DNA of 64,000 nt from Siphlonurus alternatus (GCA_949825025.1 OX463784.1:18780761-18844760), one strand, 5' to 3'; numbered from the stretch's first letter, positions 35,340-45,761 are shown. Numbers and translations: made by a program. The notes: generated by a model from the letters alone, not told the origin.

Positions 35340-35456
35340 ATGGAGGTTGCTGCGGCCCACTTCTGTCAACCCTTCGTGGAAATCCATCCTTCAAGAAGCG
35401 ATATACTCTGCATTAGAGGAGGTTTTGCCAGCGTTACCCACCTTGTATTTAAATAA
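35340..35456 (+). CDS. Exon-like block 2 (possible terminal exon) inside the large element
   Basis: It follows an ATTATTATTTTAG acceptor and opens in phase 0 with ATGGAGGTTGCTGCGGCC, translating MEVAAAHFCQPFVEIHPSRS and ending THLVFK before a TAA stop after 38 codons. An AATAAA (35452-35457) overlaps the stop, which would give a very short 3' UTR. Just downstream, 35480-35530 (GGCTTCTCCGAAACGGGATG, TGGCGTCATGTTATGTATG) resembles 35250-35285 upstream (GGGATATGGTGTCATGTTATG). The block is therefore sandwiched between two copies of a short repeat. Phase agreement with 33432-33534 supports a spliced transcript; family unknown. Confidence 0.35.
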   Translation: MEVAAAHFCQPFVEIHPSRSDILCIRGGFASVTHLVFK

Positions 35457-35850
35457 ACATATACACATAATTTGGACGGTGGAGGTTTTTACCTTATGGC
35501 TTCTCCGAAACGGGATGTGGCGTCATGTTATGTATGTATGATATCAATTTTCACAATGCCAATGCAATTTTTTTTTTTATTATTATTTAAAAGTGCTGGC
35601 TAATTAATTTTGAACTTATTTTTTTAAAATTTAATTTCTTAAAGTGTATATACACACATTCTGACTGTTGAATGTTTTGATGGTCACAATTATTATTTGT
35701 ATAGAAAATCAGTTTATAATTATCAAGGTGAAAAGGCACAAATGTTTGATTCTCTTGCTAACAGTGCTTAATATTTGTGTAAACTGTGCCCTTTTTTTAA
35801 AATTCAGGCTTTTTATTGAAGAAGCATTAAAATACTGATATCTTTGATAT

Positions 35851-36175
35851 AATGGAGCATTGACCTTAATTTTTTTATTTTTTTTTATCGCAGAAATATA
35901 TAGAAGGTGCAAAGTTATGCTACCCTGATTTTTTTTTTTCAGATTTTTTACAGACCAGGAACTATTTTTAAAAAATTATTGAATGTTTTTTTGGTGAAGT
36001 CAAAAAGATATAGGACTTGCCACCGCGTGACGTCACAAAAAGGACCTTCAATATTTTTTTTAAAAATAGTTCCCAGGCTATAAAAATCTGAAAAAAATCA
36101 GGGTAGCACAACTTTGCACGCTCTTTCCATTTCTGCAAAAAAAAAAAAAATACAAATTGAGGTTGATACTCCATT
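35851..36175. mobile_element. Foldback MITE, TGACGTCA family (copy 4)
   Basis: An inverted repeat opening AATGGAGCATTGACCTTAAT and closing GAGGTTGATACTCCATT. The palindrome extends a few bases further (TATAATGG/CCATTATA). It carries CGCGTGACGTCACAAAAAGG on the right arm; the left partner is decayed (GGTGAAGTCAAAAAG). Confidence 0.85.
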
Positions 36176-36339
36176 ATAGTATATTTACATCTTTTATGAT
36201 TTTTTTTGCTACTATATATTTCAAATTCTCGTACTCCTATACATGCATTAAACATTGGTGGTTGAGATTTCATTTTCATCCTAAACTGATTAATACATGA
36301 CAGTACCAATAGTTGCAAGTATATATAGGCATTGCTTAA

Positions 36340-36676
36340 ATTGGTAGTTGCAAGAAATTATTTAAGGTCAATGTCTCCTGAATCTGGATTTGTAATCCGC
36401 TGTTCTCTAAAACATTCTTTCGCCAAGGTACAAATTTGATGATTATTGCAATCAGACCAGTTAGAAGGGGATAGGGAGTAAGAATTTGTATCCACCTCCT
36501 TCCCTTTCTACTCAACTCGTTGTCACTTACTGTGGACATTTTTCAGGTGACGTCTCTGGTCTGATTCCTGAAACTGTCAAATTTGTAACTTGGCAACAGA
36601 AAGTCATAGAAAAAAAAAAAGGATTGCAGTTTCAGGAGACTTGGATGACCTTAAACAATTTCTTGCACCTACCCCT
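36340..36676. mobile_element. Inverted-repeat MITE with TTAA target sites (copy D, different family)
   Basis: It is flanked by TTAA at 36336-36339 and 36677-36680. Arms: ATTGGTAGTTGCAAGAAATT, TTAAGGTCAATGTCTCCTGA on the left and the complement TTTCAGGAGACTTGGATGACC, AATTTCTTGCACCTACCCC on the right. Reading frames on both strands inside it mirror each other and are shadows of the palindrome. Confidence 0.75.
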
Positions 36677-37139
36677 TTAATATTATTTTTGATAGTTGTA
36701 ATGAGTGTGTACTTTTTTAACTATCTTGTCATACTCTTTATATTACACTTTACTTTTATGTTTCTTCTGTTACAATATGAATACCGTAGATGTGTAGATA
36801 TATTTTGAAATACTTTGAAAGACAAAGCAATTCCTGGTCTACTTTCATAGTAACAGAATATTAATGCTACTTGTCCTTTTTTCCTGGCTTCATTGATTAT
36901 TAAACACAAAAATATGATTTTTATGTAAATTAAGAATTCTTTACTTGATAAGCTAAAAAACTTGGCTTTGTAAATATTTCTTACTATTTTATTATGCCTG
37001 AAGATGCATAGTTATGTAAGCAAATTCTATTTAATTTTTACCAAGGCATATTTTACAACTTACGTTGAGTGCCTACAATTGGAATTTGTGCCATGTTTAA
37101 AGTATACTTAATGCCTGCTGAAAAAAAAAAATAATACTA

Positions 37140-37143
<4 letters not shown>

Positions 37144-37176
<33 letters not shown>
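37144..37176. repeat. (TA)n microsatellite
   Basis: About 16 AT units between ATTTATAT and ATTTATAC. Confidence 0.95.
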
Positions 37177-37181
<5 letters not shown>

Positions 37182-37473
37182 CATCATGCAGATTTTTCAT
37201 TTTCAGCAGTTTAATATTTGTAATGTATTTTTATTCTGTTGATATTGTTGTTAATTATAAACGCATTTGTACAAGTATAAGAGATATAAAAACAAGCGCA
37301 TTAGTATAATATAATATATAACTTTTTCATGCAAAGGGCATTCATATTGAATTTTATTTAACTTTTCGGACTTTTACCTTTGCCGGTGTTCGATGAAATC
37401 CTTCTGTGTGTAGTATGTTGCGATGGTCACTTAGTGTTCGTGCACGTCACTAACACTTGCATGTACTATGCAT

Positions 37474-37516
37474 ATCACTACGTTTCGAGAATCAACCGCT
37501 CTCTTCCTCAGGTGAT
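37474..37516 (-). ncRNA. Hammerhead-ribozyme-like core (arm 1)
   Basis: On the minus strand the order is ATCAC (helix I), CTGAGGA (matches the CUGANGA core), GAGA-loop-TCTC (helix II), GAAA, then ACGT as a minimal self-complementary helix III, TA as the cleavage dinucleotide, and GTGAT pairing back to ATCAC. One unpaired A sits between CTGAGGA and helix II, which departs from the standard core. Activity is therefore doubtful. Minimal type I hammerheads with tiny helix III are known from Penelope-like retroelements. Confidence 0.35.
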
Positions 37517-37701
37517 CTGAGACCAAGTACATGTACCTTAGAATACCTAGAGATACCTGATGTAGGACTTTGAAAAGGGAAGGGGGGGGGGGAGGAGAAA
37601 TATGATGATATTTGTGGATGGTGTGTGTAGGAGGAGACGGAAGGAGGAGGCGGCGGTGAGAGGGATGGGGCGGGAGATGAATTTAACTTGCATGATCTCA
37701 G

Positions 37702-37749
37702 ATCAACTGAGGAAGAGAGCGGTTAATTCTCGAAATTTAACGTAGTGAT
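37702..37749 (+). ncRNA. Hammerhead-ribozyme-like core (arm 2, degenerate)
   Basis: CTGAGGA (37707-37713), a GAGA/TCTC hairpin and GAAA are kept. However, TTTA is inserted between GAAA and ACGTA, and helix I has lost a pair (ATCAA against GTGAT). It looks like an inactivated partner of the motif at 37474. Confidence 0.25.
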
Positions 37750-38172
37750 ATGCGTAGTACATGCAGCAAGTGTTAGTGACGTGCACGGACACTAAGTCAA
37801 TGACCATCGCAACATACTACATACAGAAAGGTTATACATCTAATACCGGCCAAGGGAAAAGTCCGAAAAGTGAAATAAAATATAATATATAGTGTGTCAC
37901 CATTAATGACACACTATTAATGATTATTGATTTTATTATTATGTTATTATGAATAAATAAAAATTGACACTATTCATATATTTGCATTGCAATTGTTTAA
38001 AATTTAAATATGATGTAACCATTTATGTGAATAAAACAATGTTAATTACTTTTATTAAATATTATACTGCAACACATTTTAAATTTTTGTATGAAATAAA
38101 GTGATTAATTAGCGACAATTAAATATGAATTTCAGTGTGTTAATTCGTAATATTTTCCTCTTAAAATTACAG

Positions 38173-38267
38173 GCGCGGATCCTGGCAAAAATTTCGGGGG
38201 GGGGGGGAGGGGGGGCTGCAGCTTACCCAGCACCCCCCCCCCCCCTGGATCCGCGTCCGCGCCTGCT
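38173..38267. mobile_element. hAT-like MITE remnant abutting the right heptamer array
   Basis: It opens CAGGCGCGGATCCTGGC, has long G and C runs, and closes CTGGATCCGCG, then TCCGCGCCTG. It belongs to the family of 62353 and 1098. No intact 8-bp target duplication is visible. It directly precedes TTCGAAACACG of the right end array. Confidence 0.6.
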
Positions 38268-38429
38268 TCGAAACACGTAAAGTGTTTCGGTTTGAAACAC
38301 GAAAAGTGTTTCAATTCGAAACACTTTACGTGTTTCGATTATCTGAAACACTTCCATGTGTTTCAAATAAGGGGGCATCCCGTGAGACACATTATGTGTT
38401 TCATTTTGAAACACTTCGTTGCGAGAGTG
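38268..38429 (-). repeat. Right inverted end with GAAACAC/GTGTTTC array
   Basis: Ten heptamers, mostly as pairs such as GAAACACGTAAAGTGTTTC and GAAACACTTTACGTGTTTC. The terminal complement is CACTCTCGCAACGAAGTGTT, identical for 20 bases to the left end at 31560. Confidence 0.8.
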
Positions 38430-38584
38430 TATCATTATACTTCTCATTCAATGGTTATTTTCTCACATTTCTATATGAATGCAGGCAGCATATGTGAGGT
38501 AGCATCGTGGTTTTATATTTTGTATATAAAAACAGTACATGTTTAACTTTTTGCTAGCTAGCAATAGTCATACCGAGAACAATG

Positions 38585-38715
38585 GCGTAAAACTAGCGTG
38601 TCTGATCTGTAATGAGTTCAAATTCCAACCCTTCTGTTTTTGTCATTACCGACCCCCCAGACTTAGGTTTCCACGTTCCCTCTGTTCAATTAGGCAAATG
38701 CTAGGGTGAGTAATT
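38585..38715 (+). mobile_element. SINE with tRNA-like head sharing the core of the 5S-headed SINEs
   Basis: TGGCGTAAAACTAG resembles a pol III A box. AGTTCAAATTCCAACC, about 35 bp later, resembles a B box. The following ACTTAGGTTTCCACGTTCCC and GGCAAATGCTAGGGTG match the central block of the SINEs at 31125 and 771 (GGTTTCCACGTTTCCCTC, GGCAAATGCCGGGATGG). The 3' end is not clear. Confidence 0.5.
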
Positions 38716-38719
38716 TGAC

Positions 38720-40000
38720 CGTGAATGCAAAACAATTTTCCATATTCATTTCTTGCAGGTGTTTCGGTAATTCACCATAAATTCAATCACCACCACTTTT
38801 TTAACTTTATTTTTTAGTTACTTTATCAACAATGAATTTGAATAGCATTTAACATTTAACTCTTGCAAAAAAAAATCATCAAGTTATATTTAAACAATTG
38901 TTTTTACTAATCATACTTTAGTAAAGTTAGAACAAAAAATATTATCTCTATGAACGATTCTTTAAATAATTAAAAAAAAAACTAAAAATCAAGGGCAAAA
39001 ATGTTATACGTATTTTTTCTATGGAAAAAATTATTTTCTTTATTAGTTTATTTAAGCCACAATATTTATTTAGATTAGATTTTATTGCTCTTTTAAGCTG
39101 TATTTTTTGTTATAAGGTAAGCAAGAAGCCTCTGATATTCGCGGATATTGAGGTCAGACCTCCCACAAATATTTTGTTTCGTCTTATCAGGCAGCCTCAG
39201 GCGAGGAAATGAAACTTTTTTATACGATGAAAATCATGAGAATTTTTTGTGACGTCACTACAATCTGTATCTATCTAGAACATCCCTTTAAACAGTGTAC
39301 ACATTTTAACAAAAAAATGGTAATGATTTTGTTATGAATATTTCAGTTTTTGAGTTTTTAGTGCTTTTTGAATTATGAAATTTTATATCAAAATCTTAAC
39401 ATTGGAATGTCCATACAACTTCCATTTGTGAATTCTTATTTGTGCTTTTTTTGGAGTGATTTTATACGGGTGCATTTTTAGGTAATTTCCTAATTTTCCA
39501 TCTAAGGTTTAAGTCTTTTGTTGTTTTATTATGTTTGTTTTTTATATGCAGCAGTAGTTGTCATTAAACGAAGCAATGGGTAAATGTATAAATATTAATT
39601 TCATGCAACGTATAAATTTCAATCTTGTGCTTTGAATTGTCGTTTTGCTGCTATTTTCAACGACAAATTTATTATTATTTTTAATTAATTTTACTAAAAT
39701 ATTAATAACAGTATTAAATAAGGATGATGAGCTTATAAAAATTATTTATTTGTTGAAATTTGAGAATAATCATTGATCAATTTTATTTACCCCTTGCAAG
39801 CAATCAATGCAAACCTGCTCTACAGGAACGCTATGAGTGTTGCATAGATATACAATCTGCAGGCGCTGGAGAAAATCAATATTTACATTACAAGGTACTG
39901 TCTTTATAATATGAATGTTAAAAATAAATGTTTAATTTTTTTATATTGAATAATAACAATTATATGTTACAATATATAATTACATATATAATATGTATAT
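38720..40000. other. AT-rich stretch without a supported gene
   Basis: Short low-complexity frames; no exon with matching splice sites and no named repeat. Confidence 0.4.
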
Positions 40001-40004
40001 TTTT

Positions 40005-40110
40005 TTACGGCTGATTTGGCTATAAAGTCTTATGTACTTAAGCCCAAACTTCATGTATGATGTAATATGATATTTTCTAATAAAAGCATTTTTGAATTGA
40101 ATTGAATTAC
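40005..40110 (+). mobile_element. LINE-like 3' tail with (TTGAA)n
   Basis: ACGGCTGATTTGGCTATAAA leads to TCTAATAAAAGCATTTTTG and then (AATTG)3. A poly(A)-type signal followed by a pentamer tail suggests a non-LTR retrotransposon end. No coding part is present. Confidence 0.4.
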
Positions 40111-40866
40111 TGTCTTTATTAATTGCACACACTTGTTTTTAAAGAAGTGATATGTTCAAAATTGATAATAATTTTTTGTCTTTATAAGGTAATTTTTTTT
40201 ATAAGGTAATTTTATTTTACTCAATGCTTAAATTATTTGTACGTAAGACTGCAAAATTTATAAAAATGTTTAATGATATGAACAATATTGGCAAATTGAA
40301 CAAAGGTACAAAACAAAATATATAATAAAAATGTTTCAAATGTTGTGTACGGTAATACTTTACCTAAGTAAGGTACTTGTAAATTGAACGTACATTTTTT
40401 TTACAATGAGAGCTAGGTAACGAATGAATAATATAGTACTTAGTAAGATATTTTTAACTTGCAAAAAAACACACAACTTGTAGTACAACTTGCTCTAGTT
40501 TTCTAAAAGATACTCTCTCTGTGTGTACTTTTCTATGCTGCTAGTTCTGCATATTATGCTAACATTTACAATAAAAAGAATGAGAATTTTGTTATATAAA
40601 GAACTGTTTGCTTACAAAGACATGTTTTCTATGCAGTTTTTATATTGTGAAGGTAAAAGAAAGAGTTTAAGTTTATTGACATGGCCAGATAGTATATTAA
40701 AGTAGAAAACAGTAGCAACGTTAACATGGACTATATTATATGTACAACTGTAGACAACATGAATGTTATCCATGCGTGGTGTTCCGGCAGGTACTCAAGA
40801 AATGTCTATATATTTATATATAGGAATTGCCATTATGAGTAGGCATTTCTTGAACCCTCGTCGCTA

Positions 40867-40978
40867 CAGTCATCGTCTTGGAAAATTTCACTTTGCAGCC
40901 TTGTTAATCGTAAGAATAACACAAGGCATGATGATTAACAATGCTGTAAGTGGGAAAATTTTCAAGTTAACAAGTGTA
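40867..40978. mobile_element. MITE, CAGTCGTC-CTTGGAAAATTT family (copy 2)
   Basis: It opens CAGTCATCGTCTTGGAAAAT, shares CAGCCTTGTTAATCGTAAGA and GATTAACAATGCTGTAAG with 30819, and closes with GGGAAAATTTTCAAG. The 100-codon frame across it is a repeat shadow. Confidence 0.65.
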
Positions 40979-41175
40979 CGTAATTTATGCAGGCGTGAAG
41001 ATCTTAAATATTATAGGACTATCTGTCCAAACTATATAGCAAGTGTACATAATTTTGTCTCTTAAAGCTGAAACTACAGAAAGTTAAGTATATAAGTGAA
41101 ATTCGTAAGCTTGTGAGTTATTTTCTTTGCAGTTTTCATATAAAATAAATGCAATTATTTAACATTTACTATCAG

Positions 41176-41241
41176 AACCAAAAAGGTGTGCCCCTGAACA
41201 GCATATAACTCCCATAAGGAGAGGGGCACACCTTTTTGGTT
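41176..41241. repeat. Perfect 20-bp inverted repeat (hairpin)
   Basis: AACCAAAAAGGTGTGCCCCT and its exact complement are separated by a 26-nt loop. It is isolated, with no flanking duplication. It could be a very small MITE or a cruciform-prone site. Confidence 0.85.
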
Positions 41242-41681
41242 AGTAGGTAGAATTTCATATGGTATATCAAAGGGAATAAAGTTCACGTTACTATGTGCAC
41301 TAACTGTAAACTGCAAAGAGCAGGATGTGCAGTTCAAATTCATTTCGACTGATGATTGTATGTTGAGAGATTAAAGTTCACATAAACTTTCTGTTGAATA
41401 TTTTCTTTCGTTTATATTATAGGATGTATTTGCTGACATTAAATTAAAACAAATTTCATATTATAATATTCTGCATGATTTAACCACTTGTAATATATTA
41501 ACAATTTTAAACGTCGTTCAATGAGGCTATAAATATTGAGTTATAAATATAAAATCATATACATAAATTTATTCTATTTATAACTAATAATTTTAGCAAA
41601 GATCAGAGAACTTCTTTACAGTAAGCACTTTGCCCTACTGCGCAATTTCGGTTCAAGTGGCATTCAAGGAGCCATGCCTGG

Positions 41682-41793
<112 letters not shown>

Positions 41794-41999
41794 CTTGACA
41801 CAAAAGCCACCCAAGGTTACATATCTCATCCCAAGAAGTCCTCCTCGAAATGTCTGACTGCCTTTCTTTTTTTTACGTCTCTCAAGAGCAATGATGAAAT
41901 ATTTGAACCGTAATTAAGATTTTTAACTTCACTGAAGTAATATTAAAGTACTTATGTACTTAATTGTTTTGTTTGATTTGAGGAGCTAATTAATTATTT

Positions 42000-42630
42000 A
42001 ATTGTTATTGTAGGTCATTTAAATTGAAAATTTAATGTGACCGTCCATATTAAGAAAGTGACAAAGGGTGAGGAACAAAATCAAATAAAAAAATGTAAGA
42101 ATATCTTCACATTTTCAATTCATCTGCATGATTAAAATCACCAATAATTTATACGCAGTTTTAGCTTTGACTCAATTTATGTTTTGTTTCCGTCCAATTT
42201 AACTTAAAATTTATTATTTTCCACTTCTAAGTAACATTGTTCAATGTGTCTAAATCCCCAATAAATATATATTATCAAATCAACCCAATCAATAACTTAT
42301 TTAATTCTTTTAAAAAAATATTACCTACTTTTGTTTTTTCATGCTTATTTTGTATGAAAGAAAAAGTGTTTAAAATTATAATTATTTTAAATTTAATTTA
42401 AATATTTTTTTTTTTACAAATTAATTAATTATTTTTTTATTTTGCTGTTTTTCCGACATTATGTACGTACTAGTGTATAGTGGCAGGCAGTAAGCAGGTA
42501 AAGAAATTTCTAATAAAAAAAAATGAAAAGGAACTAGGGGAGGTATTATGCGCATGACTTGGGGATTATTAAAAATTTGTTGGCTCATCACACCAAAACT
42601 CCCTATTTAGTCTTAAAAGAATTTTCAAGA
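42000..42630. other. AT-rich stretch without a supported gene
   Basis: No exon, RNA gene or repeat boundary seen. Confidence 0.4.
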
Positions 42631-42631
42631 C

Positions 42632-42953
42632 AATGGAGTATTGACCTCAAAATTTTTTATTGCAGAACTGGATAGAGGATGCAAAGTTATGCTATCCTGA
42701 TTTTTTTCAGATTTTTTAGAGCCCGGTAACTATTTTTTAAAAATTATTGAAAGTACAGAAAAAGTGCCGCCTCTTGCCGCCTCTATTAATAAAAGGGTAG
42801 GACCCAAAAGGGAGGTGGATTCGAACCCGACCTCGCCAAAACTTTTTAGCAATAGTTCCCGGTCCCTAAAATATCTGAAAAAAGTCAGAGTAGCATAACT
42901 TTGCACCCTCTATCCATTTCTGCAATAAAAAATTTTGAGGTCGGTACTCCATT
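42632..42953. mobile_element. Foldback MITE, TGACGTCA family (copy 5, centre replaced)
   Basis: It opens AATGGAGTATTGACCTCAAA and closes GAGGTCGGTACTCCATT, with the standard arms (GGATGCAAAGTTATGCTATC, GAGCCCGGTAACTATTTTT). The central part lacks the TGACGTCA box: it reads GTGCCGCCTCTTGCCGCC and GGTGGATTCGAACCCGACC. The last phrase resembles a tRNA T-arm by chance. Confidence 0.85.
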
Positions 42954-42999
42954 ATGCAATTTTATATATTTTCCATTTAAATAACACGTTGTGCATCTG

Positions 43000-44040
43000 C
43001 GGTACAGTACGTACGCTATGGCGGCGCGCATGGAGGCTGCCTATAGTGCCTATATAAACATCGTGCCTGAAAATACATAAATGAGGGAATACGAATGACA
43101 GATCTAAATAATGGGGTCTGTCTAGTAAATCCCTTACCTTATATAACGTTGACCTATCTTGTTAACATAGCTTCAATATATTTCTACATCTATGATATAG
43201 ATTAGTTGAACATAGTAAAGCTGTCATGTAAAAGATAATATATCGGCCACTTTACTGCAATTCGGGTCAACTTGTGTTTAACCTCACTTAATTCGTTACC
43301 CCCAGACTTCCTGAATTAATAATAACGTCTAATATCTAATGATTGAGAGTGCTTTTAAACTTTAAATCCATATATAAGTATGAATATCATGGCTTTAGCT
43401 TATCCCCATAAGAGAATTAACACATTATTATTTTAAGTAAAATTTAATGTTTGATTCGGTTTTATTTAAGTCTATGAATACATTATTTTAGAATATTAGT
43501 GTCTTTTTGTTTTAAGTGTTGAAATTTGGAACAGAGAAATGATTTTTATTTGCTATTTAATTGCTACATATAACATTGTATTAAATTATCAATTCCCATT
43601 AAAAAATAGTTTCTTAATTATCTTCAGTTAACAGACCATGCATGGATTATGCCAATTTTTACCGCCAAACCCTTTTTATCTGTATTAATATTGTGCAAAT
43701 AATGTTGATATAAATAAAAATTAATAATTAATAAAGTATCGTTAACAACATTTTGTAGTGATATTAAAAAGGGTAAAAAATAAATGTTATATATACATTA
43801 TCGTATTGTATTAACTAATACTGATAATAGTAATTAACTTTTCATACCTTCATTTCAATAAATATATTGTTCAAGTATACTCTAGTAGCATCTATCGTAT
43901 TCAAGTTTATTCTTACCAAAAAATCGTTTTTGACAGACTATTGTGCTGAAAATTGGAAGCAGGAAATCCTGGGCTAAAGTTCTGTAATGAATATAAGGAT
44001 TTCCGTTTTGAGAATCTTTCAGTTGTACATGATGAGATAT
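43000..44040. other. AT-rich stretch without a supported gene
   Basis: A small GC-rich patch near 43010-43060 (TATGGCGGCGCGCATGGAGG) is not linked to a frame. Confidence 0.35.
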
Positions 44041-44313
44041 GTGACGTTAGTAACCCGGGTTGAAATAAATTTCATCTTTTATTCGCTATTAAACTCTCCT
44101 CTCGTTTTTTGTCCCCCTATTTTGAACCAATTTAGGGGGAAAATATCGAGATTACGTATTTTTTTCCTTTTCTTGGGCATAAAATGTTAAAAATGTTGTC
44201 ATCATTTCATCCTCACTTTGAGCGAAGAGGAAATTAGATGTGTTTTAGAGGTAAAAAAATTAGGTTTGGATAGACGTGTAAAGGATGAGTTGAAGATAAA
44301 ATTTTTCAACTAG
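44041..44313 (+). repeat. Dispersed repeat, about 280 bp (copy 2 of 2)
   Basis: Partner of 11308-11586 (see that entry for shared blocks). Its ends GTTGAAATAAATTTCATC and ATAAAATTTTTCAAC are inverted more clearly than in copy 1. Confidence 0.7.
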
Positions 44314-44319
44314 GGAAAG

Positions 44320-45760
44320 CTCTAGTTCAATGACCATGCACCGATATCGTGAACACAATATTGAAGGGTAAAATTTTAATGAGGTGCAATTAAAATTTAG
44401 AACTCGTGCCCTGCTGTAACCTTGTGAGTTGGGTGCAGTCACTGCATCAGAATTAATTAAATTCTAATACATATCTCGTCTACAATTACAACCGGTTCAT
44501 TTTTAATTTTTATTAACTTCGTGTTGTGCGCCTATTCCCGTGTAATCATTTAAAAAGAAGTTTCATGTGTTTAAGATTTCAAGAGTAATTATAAATATAT
44601 TACAATAAATTGAAAATATAATTGCTAATTATTTATTATGTAGAATGAAATTAAGAAATTATGTTAGTTAAAAAATAATTATAAATTAACATAAAAAGAC
44701 ATTTATTATGTATAATTTTATTTTATTGTAAAAATATTGCGAAAAAATTAGCGTTTTAAAACTTTGTTAACAAAAAACTTGATGAAAACACAAAATTTAA
44801 CCTGAATCAATATAATATATTAAATCAAATTCATAATTCTTCAATATTTTTTATGTATGTTGATTTCATGAGTTTATAATCACAAATTCAATAATAATTA
44901 ATCCAACTAAATAAGCATATATCAAATTTATGTTAAAAGTAAAATCCCCAAATAAACTTGGTACAACAATTTTTAAACCTCATAAATATAACCGATGTTA
45001 AAAACTGTAACTGACAGCAAAAAAATATACAGCAAAAAAATATACGAAATGTAATCAGGTTGAACATTTTTTCTCCATTATGTCAACGCCAGAAAAAAAC
45101 AAACAATAAATATAAATTTCCACCGCCTGTTATGTTGATGAACTCTTGTGTTGTTTTGTTTAAAAAATTGTGTTTATCGTATAATTTATAGCTTGTTACC
45201 TTACCAATTTAAATATGAAATTAAACATGATATTTCAAGTACTAGTTTATTACAAAGTATGAAATATTATTACCAAGAATTTACACTTTAAAATTTATCA
45301 TACATAATTGACAGATGCAATAAATTAAAAAAAAAAATGTAAAAATTGTTCTGTTTTTTAAATAGTAAAAAATTATATATTTTAAAATTTAAATTATTTG
45401 ATTAAATTATTATTAATTAAAAAATAATTTTTTTTATTTTTTTTTAGTTTATTATAAAAATAACATATTTAATTTTAATTAAATTGTATCATTTTAAATA
45501 TTATATAAATATATTTAGTTCTATTTTTATTATAGCCATTGTCAAAGCATAGTAACTAGTAACACATTTAAAAATAATACATGCAGCAGACATAGTAACA
45601 CATTCAAAAATAATACATGCAGCAGACATAGTACGGTCAATACATAAAATTAAGGGAGTTAGGGAGTTCCCTAAACAAAACATAAACAAAATTGTAACAT
45701 AAAATTAACAACTGTGGATCAAAAACAGTTGCTGTAAAGAAGCTTGTAGGTACAGTCTAG
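44320..45760. other. AT-rich stretch without a supported gene
   Basis: Contains a small direct duplication of AACACATTNAAAAATAATAC, then ATGCAGCAGACATAGTA, at about 45560-45630. Nothing else supportable. Confidence 0.45.
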
Positions 45761-45761
45761 A

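Larger units (their letters stand above)
37352..37880. mobile_element. Inverted-repeat element with hammerhead-like motif in each arm
   Basis: Arms of about 160 bp open ACTTTTCGGACTTTTACCTT and close AAAAGTCCGAAAAGT. Shared inner blocks are TAGTATGTTGCGATGGTCA, CACTTAGTGTTCGTGCACGT, CTAACACTTGCATGTACTA and AACCGCTCTCTTCCTCA. The middle (37520-37690) is single-copy and purine-rich with a G12-type run. The complement of each arm contains CTGAGGA, a hairpin, then GAAA. The element sits near the right end of the 31560-38429 structure. Confidence 0.7.
31560..38429. mobile_element. 6.9-kb candidate DNA transposon bounded by heptamer-rich inverted repeats
   Basis: Both ends begin CACTCTCGCAACGAAGTGTT and face inward, with TA directly outside (31558-31559 and 38430-38431). 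Behind each terminus lie about 160-170 bp packed with GAAACAC/GTGTTTC heptamers, about nine on the left and ten on the right. They are often paired as mini-palindromes with 5-8 nt between. The arms also share GTGTCTCAC. They are otherwise diverged, so insertion is old. Arrays of subterminal repeats are typical of transposase-binding regions in several DNA transposon superfamilies; the superfamily here is not clear. Inside are exon-like blocks and younger insertions at 32412, 33014, 33755, 34904, 35851, 36340 and 37352. No recognised transposase is present. Confidence 0.55.

Noticed and set aside
36336..36808. Mirror-image frames on both strands
   Set aside because: Shadows of the inverted-repeat element at 36340-36676.
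31560..38430. CRISPR-like array from regularly repeated GAAACAC motifs
   Set aside because: Repeats are 7 bp, alternate in orientation and have 3-15 nt spacers; this is a transposon-end array, not CRISPR.
38132..38546. His/Phe-rich frames on both strands
   Set aside because: Generated by the palindromic GAAACAC/GTGTTTC array and the G/C tracts.
40763..41065. 100-codon plus-strand frame
   Set aside because: Its centre is the MITE at 40867; no independent coding support.
42810..42830. T-arm-like GGTGGATTCGAACCCGACC suggesting a tRNA
   Set aside because: No acceptor, D or anticodon arm around it; it is the variant centre of a foldback MITE.
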